DNA from: a bacterium
GTDB taxonomy: Bacteria; Patescibacteriota; Minisyncoccia; Phycocordibacterales; JABMNX01
DNA: 60,655 nucleotides
Direction of reading: 5' to 3'
NCBI GenBank assembly: GCA_002687905.1
Contig: NZBM01000006.1
Coordinates: 1 to 60,655 of the forward strand
The notes beneath the pieces were generated by a model, which had not been told where the DNA came from, did not search any database, and saw only the letters and a program-made list of their open reading frames with translations. This document shows, piece after piece, positions 48,000 through 55,254 of this stretch (positions within the stretch are counted from its first letter, which is position 1; every line of letters begins with the position of its first letter). The position numbers and the translations under genes are program-made.

Positions 48000-48536
48000 A
48001 TGAATTTGTGGCACGATGTAAAATTAGGCGATAAAGCACCGGAGATAATTAATACTATTATTGAAATACCTAAGGGGTCATTCAATAAGTATGAGATTGA
48101 TAAAGACACGGGTCTGATTAAGCTTGATAGAGCAAACTACACTGCCGCTCCTTACCCTTTTGACTATGGATTTGCTCCGCAAACATATTGGGAAGATGAC
48201 GACGCTCTTGATGTAATAGTTTTAACTACTTTCCCCCTAAATACTGGTATTCTTGTTCCTGTTCGCCCCGTAGCTGTAATGGAAATGATTGATGATGGCG
48301 ATTCAGACTACAAAATAGTTGGTGTTCCGGCCGACGACAAACGTTGGGATAATATAAAAGACCTTTCTGATTTGAATGAGCATAATCTAAAGGAATATCA
48401 ACACTTTTTTGAGACATACAAGACTCTTAAAGGAAAGCCGGCTCCGGTTGAAGTTAAGGGGTACAAAGGAAGAGATGATGCAATAAAAGCGGTTGAAAAA
48501 TCTATTAAGCTGTATAAGGAAAAATTCGTTAATTAA
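48000..48536 (+). CDS. ppa: Inorganic pyrophosphatase (family I)
   Basis: 178 residues. Hydrolyses PPi to drive biosynthetic reactions. IIEIPKGSFNKYEIDKDTG, YPFDYGFAPQTYWEDDDALD and VVGVPADDKRW-like (here KIVGVPADDKRW) carry the acidic metal-binding residues; the usual DGDPLD reads DDDALD. Single gene with a leaderless promoter and a clear terminator. Confidence 0.95.
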   Translation: MNLWHDVKLGDKAPEIINTIIEIPKGSFNKYEIDKDTGLIKLDRANYTAAPYPFDYGFAPQTYWEDDDALDVIVLTTFPLNTGILVPVRPVAVMEMIDDGDSDYKIVGVPADDKRWDNIKDLSDLNEHNLKEYQHFFETYKTLKGKPAPVEVKGYKGRDDAIKAVEKSIKLYKEKFVN

Positions 48537-48555
48537 AGCCATAAATTGACTCTTT

Positions 48556-48592
48556 ACAAAGACCGCATTTCCCAAATGAGCGCGGTCTTTGT
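48556..48592 (+). terminator. Terminator of ppa
   Basis: ACAAAGACCGC and GCGGTCTTTGT (11-bp stem) with a 15-nt loop, followed by ATACTTAT. Confidence 0.8.
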
Positions 48593-48665
48593 ATACTTAT
48601 CGTAGTTAGAACCTCTATACATTATAAATATCTTAATTATTAGCTGTTAAATACAGTAACTATTT

Positions 48666-49640
48666 ATGAGTACAAATTATTCAATACATATTGTAAGGAC
48701 GCTACTTTTAGTCGGGGCGTTAGTTTTTATTCTTAGCGCAAACCAAGCTTATGCACTTAGACATTTAGATGAGGCCAACAGTAGGACTGACAGCGCAGTA
48801 ACTAACTTAAAGGAAGTGAGTGGGCCAAAAGCTGATGATGAAGGCGACAGACCACAGCCAGTTCGTGCTCTTGATCGAATAAAATCTTTTGGTACTGGAC
48901 TTATTAAAAGTGCGGACGAAAGACGTGACGATGAAATAAAGAAAGAGGAGGTAAGAAACTATAAAAAAGAAGTTAGATCTAACCTACGAGACACAAGGCA
49001 AGAGGTTAGGACTAAAGTTCGTGACACTAGAAGTGATGTACAGGAAAACAGAAAAGAAGTGAGGACTGATCTGCGTGAAAAAAGAGATGAAATTCGCACA
49101 AAGGTAGACGAAAAAGCGGAGACTCGTGCGAACATAAGAGACGATAAACAGGAGGTGAGGGATGAAAACAGGACTGATAGAAGAGAGCGTGCTGATGAGA
49201 GAAGAGCTGAACGGCGGGAGAAGCTAGACGACAGGGCAAAGAAGCGAGTCGCTGCCTATGTTGAGCGCCTTGTTAAGAGGATGAACGCCGCAGTTGATAG
49301 ACTTCGCGATTTGATGGAGCGTGTAGACTCTAGAATTGCAAAATTTGCTGAACGAGGAGTTGATGTAAGCGAAGCAGAAAAACTCTCTAGCGTAGCAAAA
49401 GACGCAATAAACAGAGCAGACGCTGCAGTGGCTGACGCAGCACAATCCGTAAGAGATGCACTAGCTGGAGATGATCCACAAAGCCAACGCGACACAATAA
49501 ATTCAAAATTCCGCGCAGCAAAAGAGGCTATTAAAGAAGCGCGTGCTGCTATAGTAGATGTAGTTAGAGCTCTTAAGGCTTCGGTCGACAACGGAAATGA
49601 GGGAAACTCCGCAACAGATTCAGCTACAGACTCAGATTAA
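48666..49640 (+). CDS. Secreted, highly charged coiled-coil protein
   Basis: 324 residues. An N-terminal signal peptide (TLLLVGALVFILSANQAYA, cleavage about residue 30) is followed by a long segment of EVR(S/T)..RD(T/E)R heptad-like repeats (about residues 85-200), with Arg/Asp/Glu making up most positions. A second helical, Ala-rich part follows, and a SATDSATDSD tail. It is predicted to be a long rod outside the cytoplasm. No family recognised; similar charged rods are seen in Patescibacteria. Followed 19 nt later by a small anchored protein. Confidence 0.7.
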   Translation: MSTNYSIHIVRTLLLVGALVFILSANQAYALRHLDEANSRTDSAVTNLKEVSGPKADDEGDRPQPVRALDRIKSFGTGLIKSADERRDDEIKKEEVRNYKKEVRSNLRDTRQEVRTKVRDTRSDVQENRKEVRTDLREKRDEIRTKVDEKAETRANIRDDKQEVRDENRTDRRERADERRAERREKLDDRAKKRVAAYVERLVKRMNAAVDRLRDLMERVDSRIAKFAERGVDVSEAEKLSSVAKDAINRADAAVADAAQSVRDALAGDDPQSQRDTINSKFRAAKEAIKEARAAIVDVVRALKASVDNGNEGNSATDSATDSD

Positions 49641-49659
49641 TTAAATAATTTAAGAAATC

Positions 49660-50007
49660 ATGGAAGAAAACAACCAAGTAAACCGGGAAAGCCAAGCATC
49701 TCAACCAAAGCAGGTCCCACAAGAGCCAGAACAAAAGAAATCTTCAGGACCATTTGTTGGAATTGTAATTATTGTTCTCGTTCTTGCAGCTGGTGGATTC
49801 TACTTCTGGAGTTCAAAAGTTGCAGAGGAAAGACAGAAAGCTCTTTCACCCGAGGAAATAGCTGCTGCAGCCGACCCAACACTTGAAGGACTTCAGGCTC
49901 AAAGCACGTCTGATGAAGTAGCTGACATAGAGGCAGACCTTGACGCTACTGACCTTGAAGGACTTGATGATGAATTAGACAATATAGACATAGAGTTCAA
50001 TTTCTAA
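49660..50007 (+). CDS. Small single-pass membrane protein with an acidic tail
   Basis: 115 residues: a Gln/Pro/Lys-rich N-terminus, one helix (GIVIIVLVLAAGGFYFW, about residues 34-50), then an acidic Asp/Leu-rich C-terminus ending DIDIEFNF. Comparable to 8618-8875 in size, topology and position next to a secreted protein. No family recognised. Confidence 0.65.
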   Translation: MEENNQVNRESQASQPKQVPQEPEQKKSSGPFVGIVIIVLVLAAGGFYFWSSKVAEERQKALSPEEIAAAADPTLEGLQAQSTSDEVADIEADLDATDLEGLDDELDNIDIEFNF

Positions 50008-50016
50008 TCAGCACTC

Positions 50017-50052
50017 AAAACAAAAGACCTCGATTTGGAGGTCTTTTGTTTT
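50017..50052 (+). terminator. Terminator after the two envelope genes
   Basis: AAAACAAAAGACCTC and its perfect complement around GATTTG; the T-rich 3' arm is followed by the tig -35 box. Confidence 0.85.
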
Positions 50053-50079
50053 GACACACACTAATAAAAACTGTAGGTT
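50051..50079 (+). promoter_or_regulatory. Promoter of tig
   Basis: TTGACA (50051-50056), a 17-bp spacer and TAGGTT (50074-50079), 8 nt before the ATG at 50088, so nearly leaderless. Confidence 0.55.
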
Positions 50080-50087
50080 TGTTAACT

Positions 50088-51158
50088 ATGTCAGAGTTAT
50101 ACACAAATATAGAGCTAAAAAAGAAAGATGGATCGGTGGAGATAACTGGAGATGTCCCTGTTGAAACAGTAAGCAAGTACAGATCCAAAGCTATAAAAAC
50201 ACTTGGAAAAGATGCCAGTATTCAAGGTTTTAGAAAGGGGCACGTTCCTGAAGATATACTTGTACCTCGCCTTGGTGAACAAGCGATAATGGAGGAGACT
50301 GCGCAGAGCGCGCTTTCAGATGTATACCCAGCTCTTGTTCTTGAGCACAAACTCCGTGTCATTGGCTCACCTCAAATTGCCATCACAAAATTAGCGGCTG
50401 GAAATCCTATTGGTTTTAAAATAACTTCGGTACTATTTCCAGAAGTGACTCTTCCTAACTATAAAGAGATTGCCAATGAGGTGTACTCAAAAAAAGAAGA
50501 CGTGCTAGTAACGGACGAAGATGTAGAGAAAATGCTTCTTGAGGTAAGACGCGGCAAAGCTCGCTTTGAAAATACAAAAGAGACGAAGGAAGGAGAGGAG
50601 CCAAAGGAGATAAAAGATGAAGAGTTACCAGAACTTGATGATGAATTTATAAAAACGCTCGGAAACTTTGAAGGTATTGAGGACTTTAAAAATAAAGTCA
50701 GAGAGGACATAAAGAAACAGAAGGAATTTCAAGCAAATGACAAGACAAGAAATGATCTTTCAGACGAGTTAGTAAAGAAATCTAAAATAAATGTTCCGGA
50801 GATTCTTGTTGAACACGAATTAGACAGAATGAAAGCTCAGATGAAAGAAGATGTGGAAAGAATAGGAGCCACATGGGACAAATACTTAGAGCAAATTAAT
50901 AAGAAAGAGGAAGACTTAAGAAAAGAATGGAGAGAATCGGCAGATAAAAGAGCGAGACTACAACTTATACTGAATGCCATATCAGAAAGAGAGGACATTA
51001 AACCCGATAAAAAAGAGGTGGAACACCAAGTGGGACACATTTTAGAGAGCGTTAAAGGTGCAAAGAAGGAAAATGTTGAGGCATATGTAGAAATGATGCT
51101 AACCAACCAAAAAGTCTTTGAGTATCTTGAGGGCCAGTCCCTTGCTAGTGAAAAGTAG
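50088..51158 (+). CDS. tig: Trigger factor lacking the PPIase domain
   Basis: 356 residues from the ATG at 50088 (MSELYTNIELKKKDGS). Ribosome-bound chaperone. The ribosome-binding signature is present as GFRKGHVPEDILVPR. The N-domain passes directly through an acidic linker (ENTKETKEGEEPKEIKDEEL) into the C-terminal chaperone domain (DDEFIKTLGNFEGIEDFKNK); the FKBP-type domain of about 85 residues is missing. PPIase-less trigger factors are known and still bind nascent chains. L23, the docking site, is encoded in this window. Confidence 0.9.
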   Translation: MSELYTNIELKKKDGSVEITGDVPVETVSKYRSKAIKTLGKDASIQGFRKGHVPEDILVPRLGEQAIMEETAQSALSDVYPALVLEHKLRVIGSPQIAITKLAAGNPIGFKITSVLFPEVTLPNYKEIANEVYSKKEDVLVTDEDVEKMLLEVRRGKARFENTKETKEGEEPKEIKDEELPELDDEFIKTLGNFEGIEDFKNKVREDIKKQKEFQANDKTRNDLSDELVKKSKINVPEILVEHELDRMKAQMKEDVERIGATWDKYLEQINKKEEDLRKEWRESADKRARLQLILNAISEREDIKPDKKEVEHQVGHILESVKGAKKENVEAYVEMMLTNQKVFEYLEGQSLASEK

Positions 51159-51160
51159 TG

Positions 51161-51169
51161 TGGTATAAT
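51161..51169 (+). promoter_or_regulatory. Extended -10 of clpP
   Basis: TGG-TATAAT (TATAAT at 51164-51169), 8 nt before the ATG at 51178. Confidence 0.65.
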
Positions 51170-51177
51170 CCCCGAGT

Positions 51178-51788
51178 ATGAATCAGATGAATAAAGAAAC
51201 AATTAAAAACCAGTCAATGCTTGTGCCAATGGTGGTTGAAAAAGCCAATTTGGCGAAAGAGCGTATGACATATACTCTCGCCTATTAAAAGAAAGGATAA
51301 TTTTCCTCGGCGGGCCAGTTGAGGACTACACCGCAAACTTAATAATCGCTCAACTTCTCTTTCTTGAGTCAGAAGACCCGAAGAAAGACATTAGTTTCTA
51401 CTTAAACTCCCCTGGCGGCTCTGTTACAGCAGGGCTTGCAATACTTGATACGATGAACCACATAAAACCAGATGTTTCCACGGTGTGCGTTGGTGTTGCG
51501 GCTAGTGCTGCAGCAGTTCTTCTTTCGGCCGGAAAGAAGGGAAAGAGATTTGCACTTCCAAATGCAGAAGTGATGATTCACCAACCTTGGGGAGGAGCAC
51601 AGGGACAAGCTACTGACATTGAGATTACAGCAAAGCACATTCTCTCGGTGAGAGATAAGCTAAATAAAATTCTTGCTAAAAATACGGGCCAGACAATAGC
51701 TCAAATTGAGAAAGATGTGGATCGCGACTACTTTATGAGCGCGGATGAGTCCAAAAAGTACGGTCTTGTAGACGAAATCCTTAAATAA
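51178..51788 (+). pseudogene. clpP: ATP-dependent Clp protease proteolytic subunit, frameshifted
   Basis: The first frame (51178-51288) reads MNQMNKETIKNQSMLVPMVV and then runs into a stop. From 51252 a second frame continues exactly as Clp[40 protein letters not shown], the catalytic Ser in [11 protein letters not shown], His in [12 protein letters not shown] and Asp in DVDRDYF. Adding one T to the TTT at 51249-51251 joins them into a normal protein of about 203 residues. Either a base-calling error, a true loss of function or a slippage site; promoter and terminator are intact, which favours a functional gene. Confidence 0.85.
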
Positions 51789-51811
51789 GAGAAAATTAGA
51801 CAAAATTGGTA

Positions 51812-51843
51812 AAAACTGGTATGGTGAGTTCATACCAGTTTTT
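51812..51843 (+). terminator. Terminator of clpP
   Basis: AAAACTGGTATG and CATACCAGTTTT around a 7-nt loop, then TGATTTAATTT. Confidence 0.85.
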
Positions 51844-51983
51844 GATTTAATTTCTGAAATCTACCTTTCACACTGAATTACAGTAATTTCCGAACGTTTT
51901 TCATTCAATGAACACCAAATTCTTACTAAAAGAGAATAAGAAGTTGAGAAGCGCATAGTTGAAAGGCGAGGTTTCTCTCGCAT

Positions 51984-53513
51984 ATGTCATTTAAAGTAAT
52001 ACTAGTACTCCTTGTACTCTCGGGATTAATCGGGATTGCTGTCGGATATTTTCTTCGTTGGCTTGTAGCGCTTGGAAAGCGTGGTTCTATGGAGCTTGAG
52101 ATTAAGCAGAAAATGCTTGAAGCTCAAGAAGAGGCAAAGCGAATTACACAAGAGGCAGAAAACAAAGTAAAAGAGACTCTGGAATCTCTTAAAGGAGAGC
52201 TAAAAGAAAAAGAAGACCATGTAAAAAGAGGCGAAGAGCGTCTAATACAAAAAGAAGAGACTTTTGAGAAGAGAAGAAGTGATGTTGAGAAAGAGGCTGA
52301 AGGTCTAAAAACTAAAGCGGAAGAGATCCGTGCGCTTAAAGAGCGTACAGAAGCTATAAATGAAGAGAGGAAGGTTGAGCTTGAGAAAGTATCAAACCTT
52401 AATCGTGAAGAAGCTAAAGATGAGCTAATAAAATTAGTTGAGAAAGATAGCGAGGAGGACATAATGATTCGCCTACAGAAGCTTGAGGTTGAAGGACGTG
52501 AGCGTCTTGATAGAAAAGCCAAAGAAATTCTAACTTCTTCAATTCATAGACTTGGAAACTCTGTAATAGATGATGTTATGGCAACTTCCATCCAAATTCC
52601 ATCAGAGGAACTAAAGGGGAAAATTATTGGAAAAGAAGGAAGAAATATAAAAGCGTTTGAAAGAGCAACTGGAGTAGATGTAATCATTGATGACACGCCC
52701 GGAACTATTACCCTCTCCTCTTATGACCCAATAAGGCGCCAAATTGCCCGAGTTGCACTTGAAAATCTCATCATAGACGGACGGATTCAGCCTGCAAAGA
52801 TTGAAGAAGTTGTTGAGAAAGCCAAAAATGAGATAAATAAAATTGTAAAAGAAAAGGGAGAGCAGGCGGCATACGAATCAGGTGTGCACGGCCTTGACCC
52901 ACGGCTTATTCAAATCCTTGGGCGTCTCCACTTTAGAACAAGCTACGGACAAAACGTGCTTTACCACTCTGTTGAGATGGCTCACATTGCTGCAATTATG
53001 GCCGAGGAGCTGGGAGCAAATGTTCAAGTGGCTCGCGCAGGAGCACTTCTTCACGATATTGGAAAAGCGGTAGATCACGAGGTTCAAGGAACTCACGTAG
53101 AGATTGGGCGAAGGATACTCCAGAAATTTGGCGTAGATGAAGAGGTTATAAAGGCAATGCAGGCTCATCACGAGGAGTATCCATATGAGACGCCAGAAGC
53201 AATCATAGTTCAGGTTACAGATGCAATTTCAGGAGGACGTCCTGGAGCGCGTCGTGACACAGTTGAAAATTACCTCAAGCGACTTGAGGATCTTGAAACC
53301 ATTGCGAATCAGCATAAAGGTGTTGAGAAGAGCTATGCGATACAAGCAGGGCGTGAAATTCGTGTATTTGTAAATCCAACTGAAGTGACAGACATTGAGG
53401 CAAAGAAAATGGCGCGTGAGATTGCACTTCAGATTGAAAATGAACTTAAATACCCCGGAGAAATTAAGGTAAATGTAATTCGAGAGAATAGGGTTATAGA
53501 ATTTGCCCGCTAA
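51984..53513 (+). CDS. rny: Ribonuclease Y
   Basis: 509 residues. Membrane-anchored endoribonuclease that starts mRNA decay. One N-terminal helix (VILVLLVLSGLIGIAVGYF), a long Glu/Lys coiled coil (about residues 35-190), a KH domain with KGKIIGKEGRNIKAFERATG and an HD domain with HDIGKAVDHE, ending NRVIEFAR. A GCGAG/CTCGC hairpin sits directly before the start codon. Convergent with the prephenate dehydratase-like gene (4-nt overlap). Confidence 0.96.
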   Translation: MSFKVILVLLVLSGLIGIAVGYFLRWLVALGKRGSMELEIKQKMLEAQEEAKRITQEAENKVKETLESLKGELKEKEDHVKRGEERLIQKEETFEKRRSDVEKEAEGLKTKAEEIRALKERTEAINEERKVELEKVSNLNREEAKDELIKLVEKDSEEDIMIRLQKLEVEGRERLDRKAKEILTSSIHRLGNSVIDDVMATSIQIPSEELKGKIIGKEGRNIKAFERATGVDVIIDDTPGTITLSSYDPIRRQIARVALENLIIDGRIQPAKIEEVVEKAKNEINKIVKEKGEQAAYESGVHGLDPRLIQILGRLHFRTSYGQNVLYHSVEMAHIAAIMAEELGANVQVARAGALLHDIGKAVDHEVQGTHVEIGRRILQKFGVDEEVIKAMQAHHEEYPYETPEAIIVQVTDAISGGRPGARRDTVENYLKRLEDLETIANQHKGVEKSYAIQAGREIRVFVNPTEVTDIEAKKMAREIALQIENELKYPGEIKVNVIRENRVIEFAR

Positions 53514-54070
53514 ATTCTCTTAGCTACTACGAAAGTAGTGAAATTAAATTTAAGATCTTGGATATTCTCCTCAAGAATGTCTAAATCATAAAGCTTTGCA
53601 CAAATTTTTGGTGCAATTACCGCTGTGTCAGAGCTTAACTTCCCTTCTCCAAGCTCTTTTGCCGCCTTTGCGGTATCTTCGTGCTCTCTAACATCAACGT
53701 CTGGCCACTTTCTCTTTAAATACATACGACATTGCTTGATAGCTTGATCATGTGATGTCACTTTTTTAACGTCGCTTGCTGTTGTGCCGTGCTGTACAAG
53801 CAGATTGTGATGTACATCTATATCAAAAAGTTTCTTAATCGCGAATGAGTACTTGGCCATTGCGTGTACTGCCTCAATGACTATACCTCCATTTGAGTTT
53901 TCAATTGGGAAAATGCCAAGATCTACTTTGCTTTCTGTAAGATTATTTAAAACAGCTTCAACGGTAACAAGATAATCAAACTCATAGTCTTTAATTCCTG
54001 CTTTATTTGTGTAATTTTCTGCCGCTTCTTCTGAAAAAGAGCCCTTGGCTCCTGCTATTCCTATACGCAT
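53510..54070 (-). CDS. Prephenate dehydratase domain protein, without ACT domain
   Basis: 186 residues covering only the PDT domain: IAGAKGSFSEEAAENY, IFPIENSNGGIVIEAV, VHHNLLVQHG, KKVTSHDQAIKQCRMYL and DLKFNFTTFVVAKRI, with the conserved Thr in NFTTF. The C-terminal ACT domain used for Phe feedback is absent. Prephenate dehydratase turns prephenate into phenylpyruvate, but no other aromatic pathway gene is present here, so a different role or scavenging step is possible. Confidence 0.85.
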   Translation of the reverse strand: MRIGIAGAKGSFSEEAAENYTNKAGIKDYEFDYLVTVEAVLNNLTESKVDLGIFPIENSNGGIVIEAVHAMAKYSFAIKKLFDIDVHHNLLVQHGTTASDVKKVTSHDQAIKQCRMYLKRKWPDVDVREHEDTAKAAKELGEGKLSSDTAVIAPKICAKLYDLDILEENIQDLKFNFTTFVVAKRI

Positions 54071-54163
54071 AACAGAGAATATAATAACAGTTGGGGGCGA
54101 TTATGGCCAAGAGGACACGTGAATAAGCCAATTTGACCATTTTAAGCTATCCATAGGGCACTG

Positions 54164-54191
54164 TTGCACCAAATATGGCTTTAGATATAAT
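54164..54191 (+). promoter_or_regulatory. Promoter of the HU gene
   Basis: TTGCAC (54164-54169), a 16-bp spacer and TATAAT (54186-54191), with a leader of about 75 nt. The 90 bp before it, back to the neighbouring gene at 54070, holds nothing I can name. Confidence 0.65.
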
Positions 54192-54272
54192 GATTCCACG
54201 GTTTTCAACTGGCATAAAAAGTGCCAGATGACACAGAGGTCGATTTACACGACACTTTTAGTAAAAAATAGA

Positions 54273-54545
54273 ATGAACAAAGCAGCTATCGTAGATAAAG
54301 TACACGGAGTACTTGGAACCACAAAGGCTGACGCAGAACGCGCAGTTGAGTGTGTTATTGACTCAATCGTTGATGGACTCAAAGGAGGAGGAGAGGTCTC
54401 AATTGCAGGCCTAGGTACCTTTGAAGCTAAAATGCGAAGCGCACGAACTGGTCGAAACCCAAGAACTGGAGAATCAATCCAGATTCCAGCAATGCGAGTG
54501 CCAAAGTTTAGAGCAGCAAAAGCGCTAAAGGACGCTGTAAAATAG
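54273..54545 (+). CDS. DNA-binding protein HU
   Basis: 90 residues from the ATG at 54273 (MNKAAIVDKVHGVLG). The histone-like fold with VSIAGLGTFEAKMRSARTGR and NPRTGESIQIPAMRVPKFRA, where the arm contains the Pro that intercalates into DNA. It compacts the nucleoid and assists recombination and replication. Single gene with its own promoter and terminator. Confidence 0.95.
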   Translation: MNKAAIVDKVHGVLGTTKADAERAVECVIDSIVDGLKGGGEVSIAGLGTFEAKMRSARTGRNPRTGESIQIPAMRVPKFRAAKALKDAVK

Positions 54546-54595
54546 GCCCGTCAGTTGACGAGGCAGACCTGCCTATTTGGGCTTTCGCCCACTAC

Positions 54596-54627
54596 CCACA
54601 AAATCCGCTTAAAAGCGGATTTTGTGG
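54596..54627 (+). terminator. Terminator of the HU gene
   Basis: CCACAAAATCCGCTT and its perfect complement with a 2-nt centre, followed by TTCTAGGG. Confidence 0.7.
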
Positions 54628-54655
54628 TTCTAGGGCTTAACTTTGTGCGGATAGG

Positions 54656-54780
54656 GGGAATCGGCGTCAGCTCGCTAACTCAAAAACCTTACGATATATC
54701 GTAAGGTTTTTGATAAGTGGCTCCTGCCCGGACTCCCCAGCACCTAACGCGTTAGGTGCTGGGTCCGTCTTTCGATTCCC
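54656..54780. repeat. Composite palindromic element, copy 2 (complete)
   Basis: 125 bp. The left arm (54656-54678, GGGAATCGGCGTCAGCTCGC) is identical over 23 bp to copy 3. Then comes the palindrome AAAAACCTTACGATA/complement (54682-54711), and the 53-bp block shared with copies 1 and 3 (54721-54773), ending TTCGATTCCC. Outer GGGGAATCG pairs with CGATTCCCC. Read outwards on the minus strand, the left end CGATT-CCCCC-TATCCGC-A resembles T-loop, T-stem, acceptor strand and discriminator of a tRNA. The right end matches the T-arm of the tRNA-Gly 53 bp away. Confidence 0.85.
54682..54711. promoter_or_regulatory. Palindrome with TACGATATATCGTA core, site 4
   Basis: A perfect 30-bp palindrome, half-site AAAAACCTTACGATA, forming the first hairpin module of composite element copy 2. 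Same core as the sites before rnhA and the TrpR-like gene. Confidence 0.6.
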
Positions 54781-54793
54781 CACAAAATTCAAT

Positions 54794-54824
54794 CACAAAA
54801 GACCACATTAAGTGGTCTTTTGTG
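54794..54824. terminator. Bidirectional hairpin before tRNA-Gly
   Basis: CACAAAAGACCAC and GTGGTCTTTTGTG around 5 nt. It lies at the 3' side of the minus-strand tRNA gene and probably ends its transcript. Confidence 0.7.
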
Positions 54825-54832
54825 TGTTGATG

Positions 54833-54903
54833 TGCGGGTGGGGGGAATCGAACCCCCGACCTCTGCTTGGAAGGCAGACGTTATGCCACTTAACTACACC
54901 CGC
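54833..54903 (-). tRNA. tRNA-Gly (anticodon UCC)
   Basis: A 71-nt cloverleaf on the minus strand: acceptor GCGGGTG/CACCCGC, D-stem GTTA/TAAC, anticodon stem TCTGC/GCAGA with loop CTTCCAA (UCC), T-arm GGGGG-TTCGATT-CCCCC, discriminator A. CCA is not encoded. Confidence 0.96.
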
Positions 54904-54926
54904 AGTACTGAAGATGCTACCAAAAG

Positions 54927-54958
54927 ACAACAGCCCCCGCAATTGCGGGGGCTGTTGT
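54927..54958. terminator. Perfect 32-bp palindromic terminator
   Basis: Half-site ACAACAGCCCCCGCAA, T-rich on the plus side (TTTGTTTTAG). It separates the tRNA-Gly gene from the end of the small peptide gene on the minus strand. Confidence 0.8.
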
Positions 54959-54967
54959 TTGTTTTAG

Positions 54968-55069
54968 TTATGCAGCTGGTGCGTCTGTAGCTGGTGTTGC
55001 CGGCGCGTCACCCTCTGTTGCTGGTGCTTCTGGTGCGTCACCTGCTGGATTCATGTCTTCTAAAAACAT
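54968..55069 (-). CDS. Very small Ala/Pro/Asp-rich protein
   Basis: 33 residues from the ATG at 55069 (MFLEDMNPAGDAPEAPATEG...); a start at the second Met would give 28. Low-complexity APAT/DAPA repeats. A consensus promoter 70 nt upstream and a strong terminator 9 nt past the stop make a complete transcription unit whose only frame is this one. I recall comparable acidic Ala/Pro-rich peptides in Patescibacteria, but cannot name a function. The alternative is a small RNA gene. Confidence 0.5.
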   Translation of the reverse strand: MFLEDMNPAGDAPEAPATEGDAPATPATDAPAA

Positions 55070-55145
55070 AGCAGTTTTCTTTATATCTGGATTTACCAGA
55101 CTGCTGTTAATGAAAAAGCTGGGCTTAACCCAAACTTGTCTGAAA

Positions 55146-55173
55146 AGTATACACGACACAAGCGATTTGTCAA
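55146..55173 (-). promoter_or_regulatory. Strong promoter of the small Ala/Pro-rich gene
   Basis: Minus strand TTGACA (55168-55173), a 16-bp spacer and TATACT (55146-55151), one of the best matches to the sigma-70 consensus in the window. Leader of about 70 nt. Confidence 0.75.
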
Positions 55174-55239
55174 TACTACAATACGAAAATATAGACTTGT
55201 CAAATAATCATTGGTCCTTATACAAAGCCATGTTTACTG

Positions 55240-55245
55240 TATACT
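55240..55245 (+). promoter_or_regulatory. -10 box of the trypsin-like protease gene
   Basis: TG-TATACT, 9 nt before the ATG at 55255. Confidence 0.55.
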
Positions 55246-55254
55246 TCAGACATT

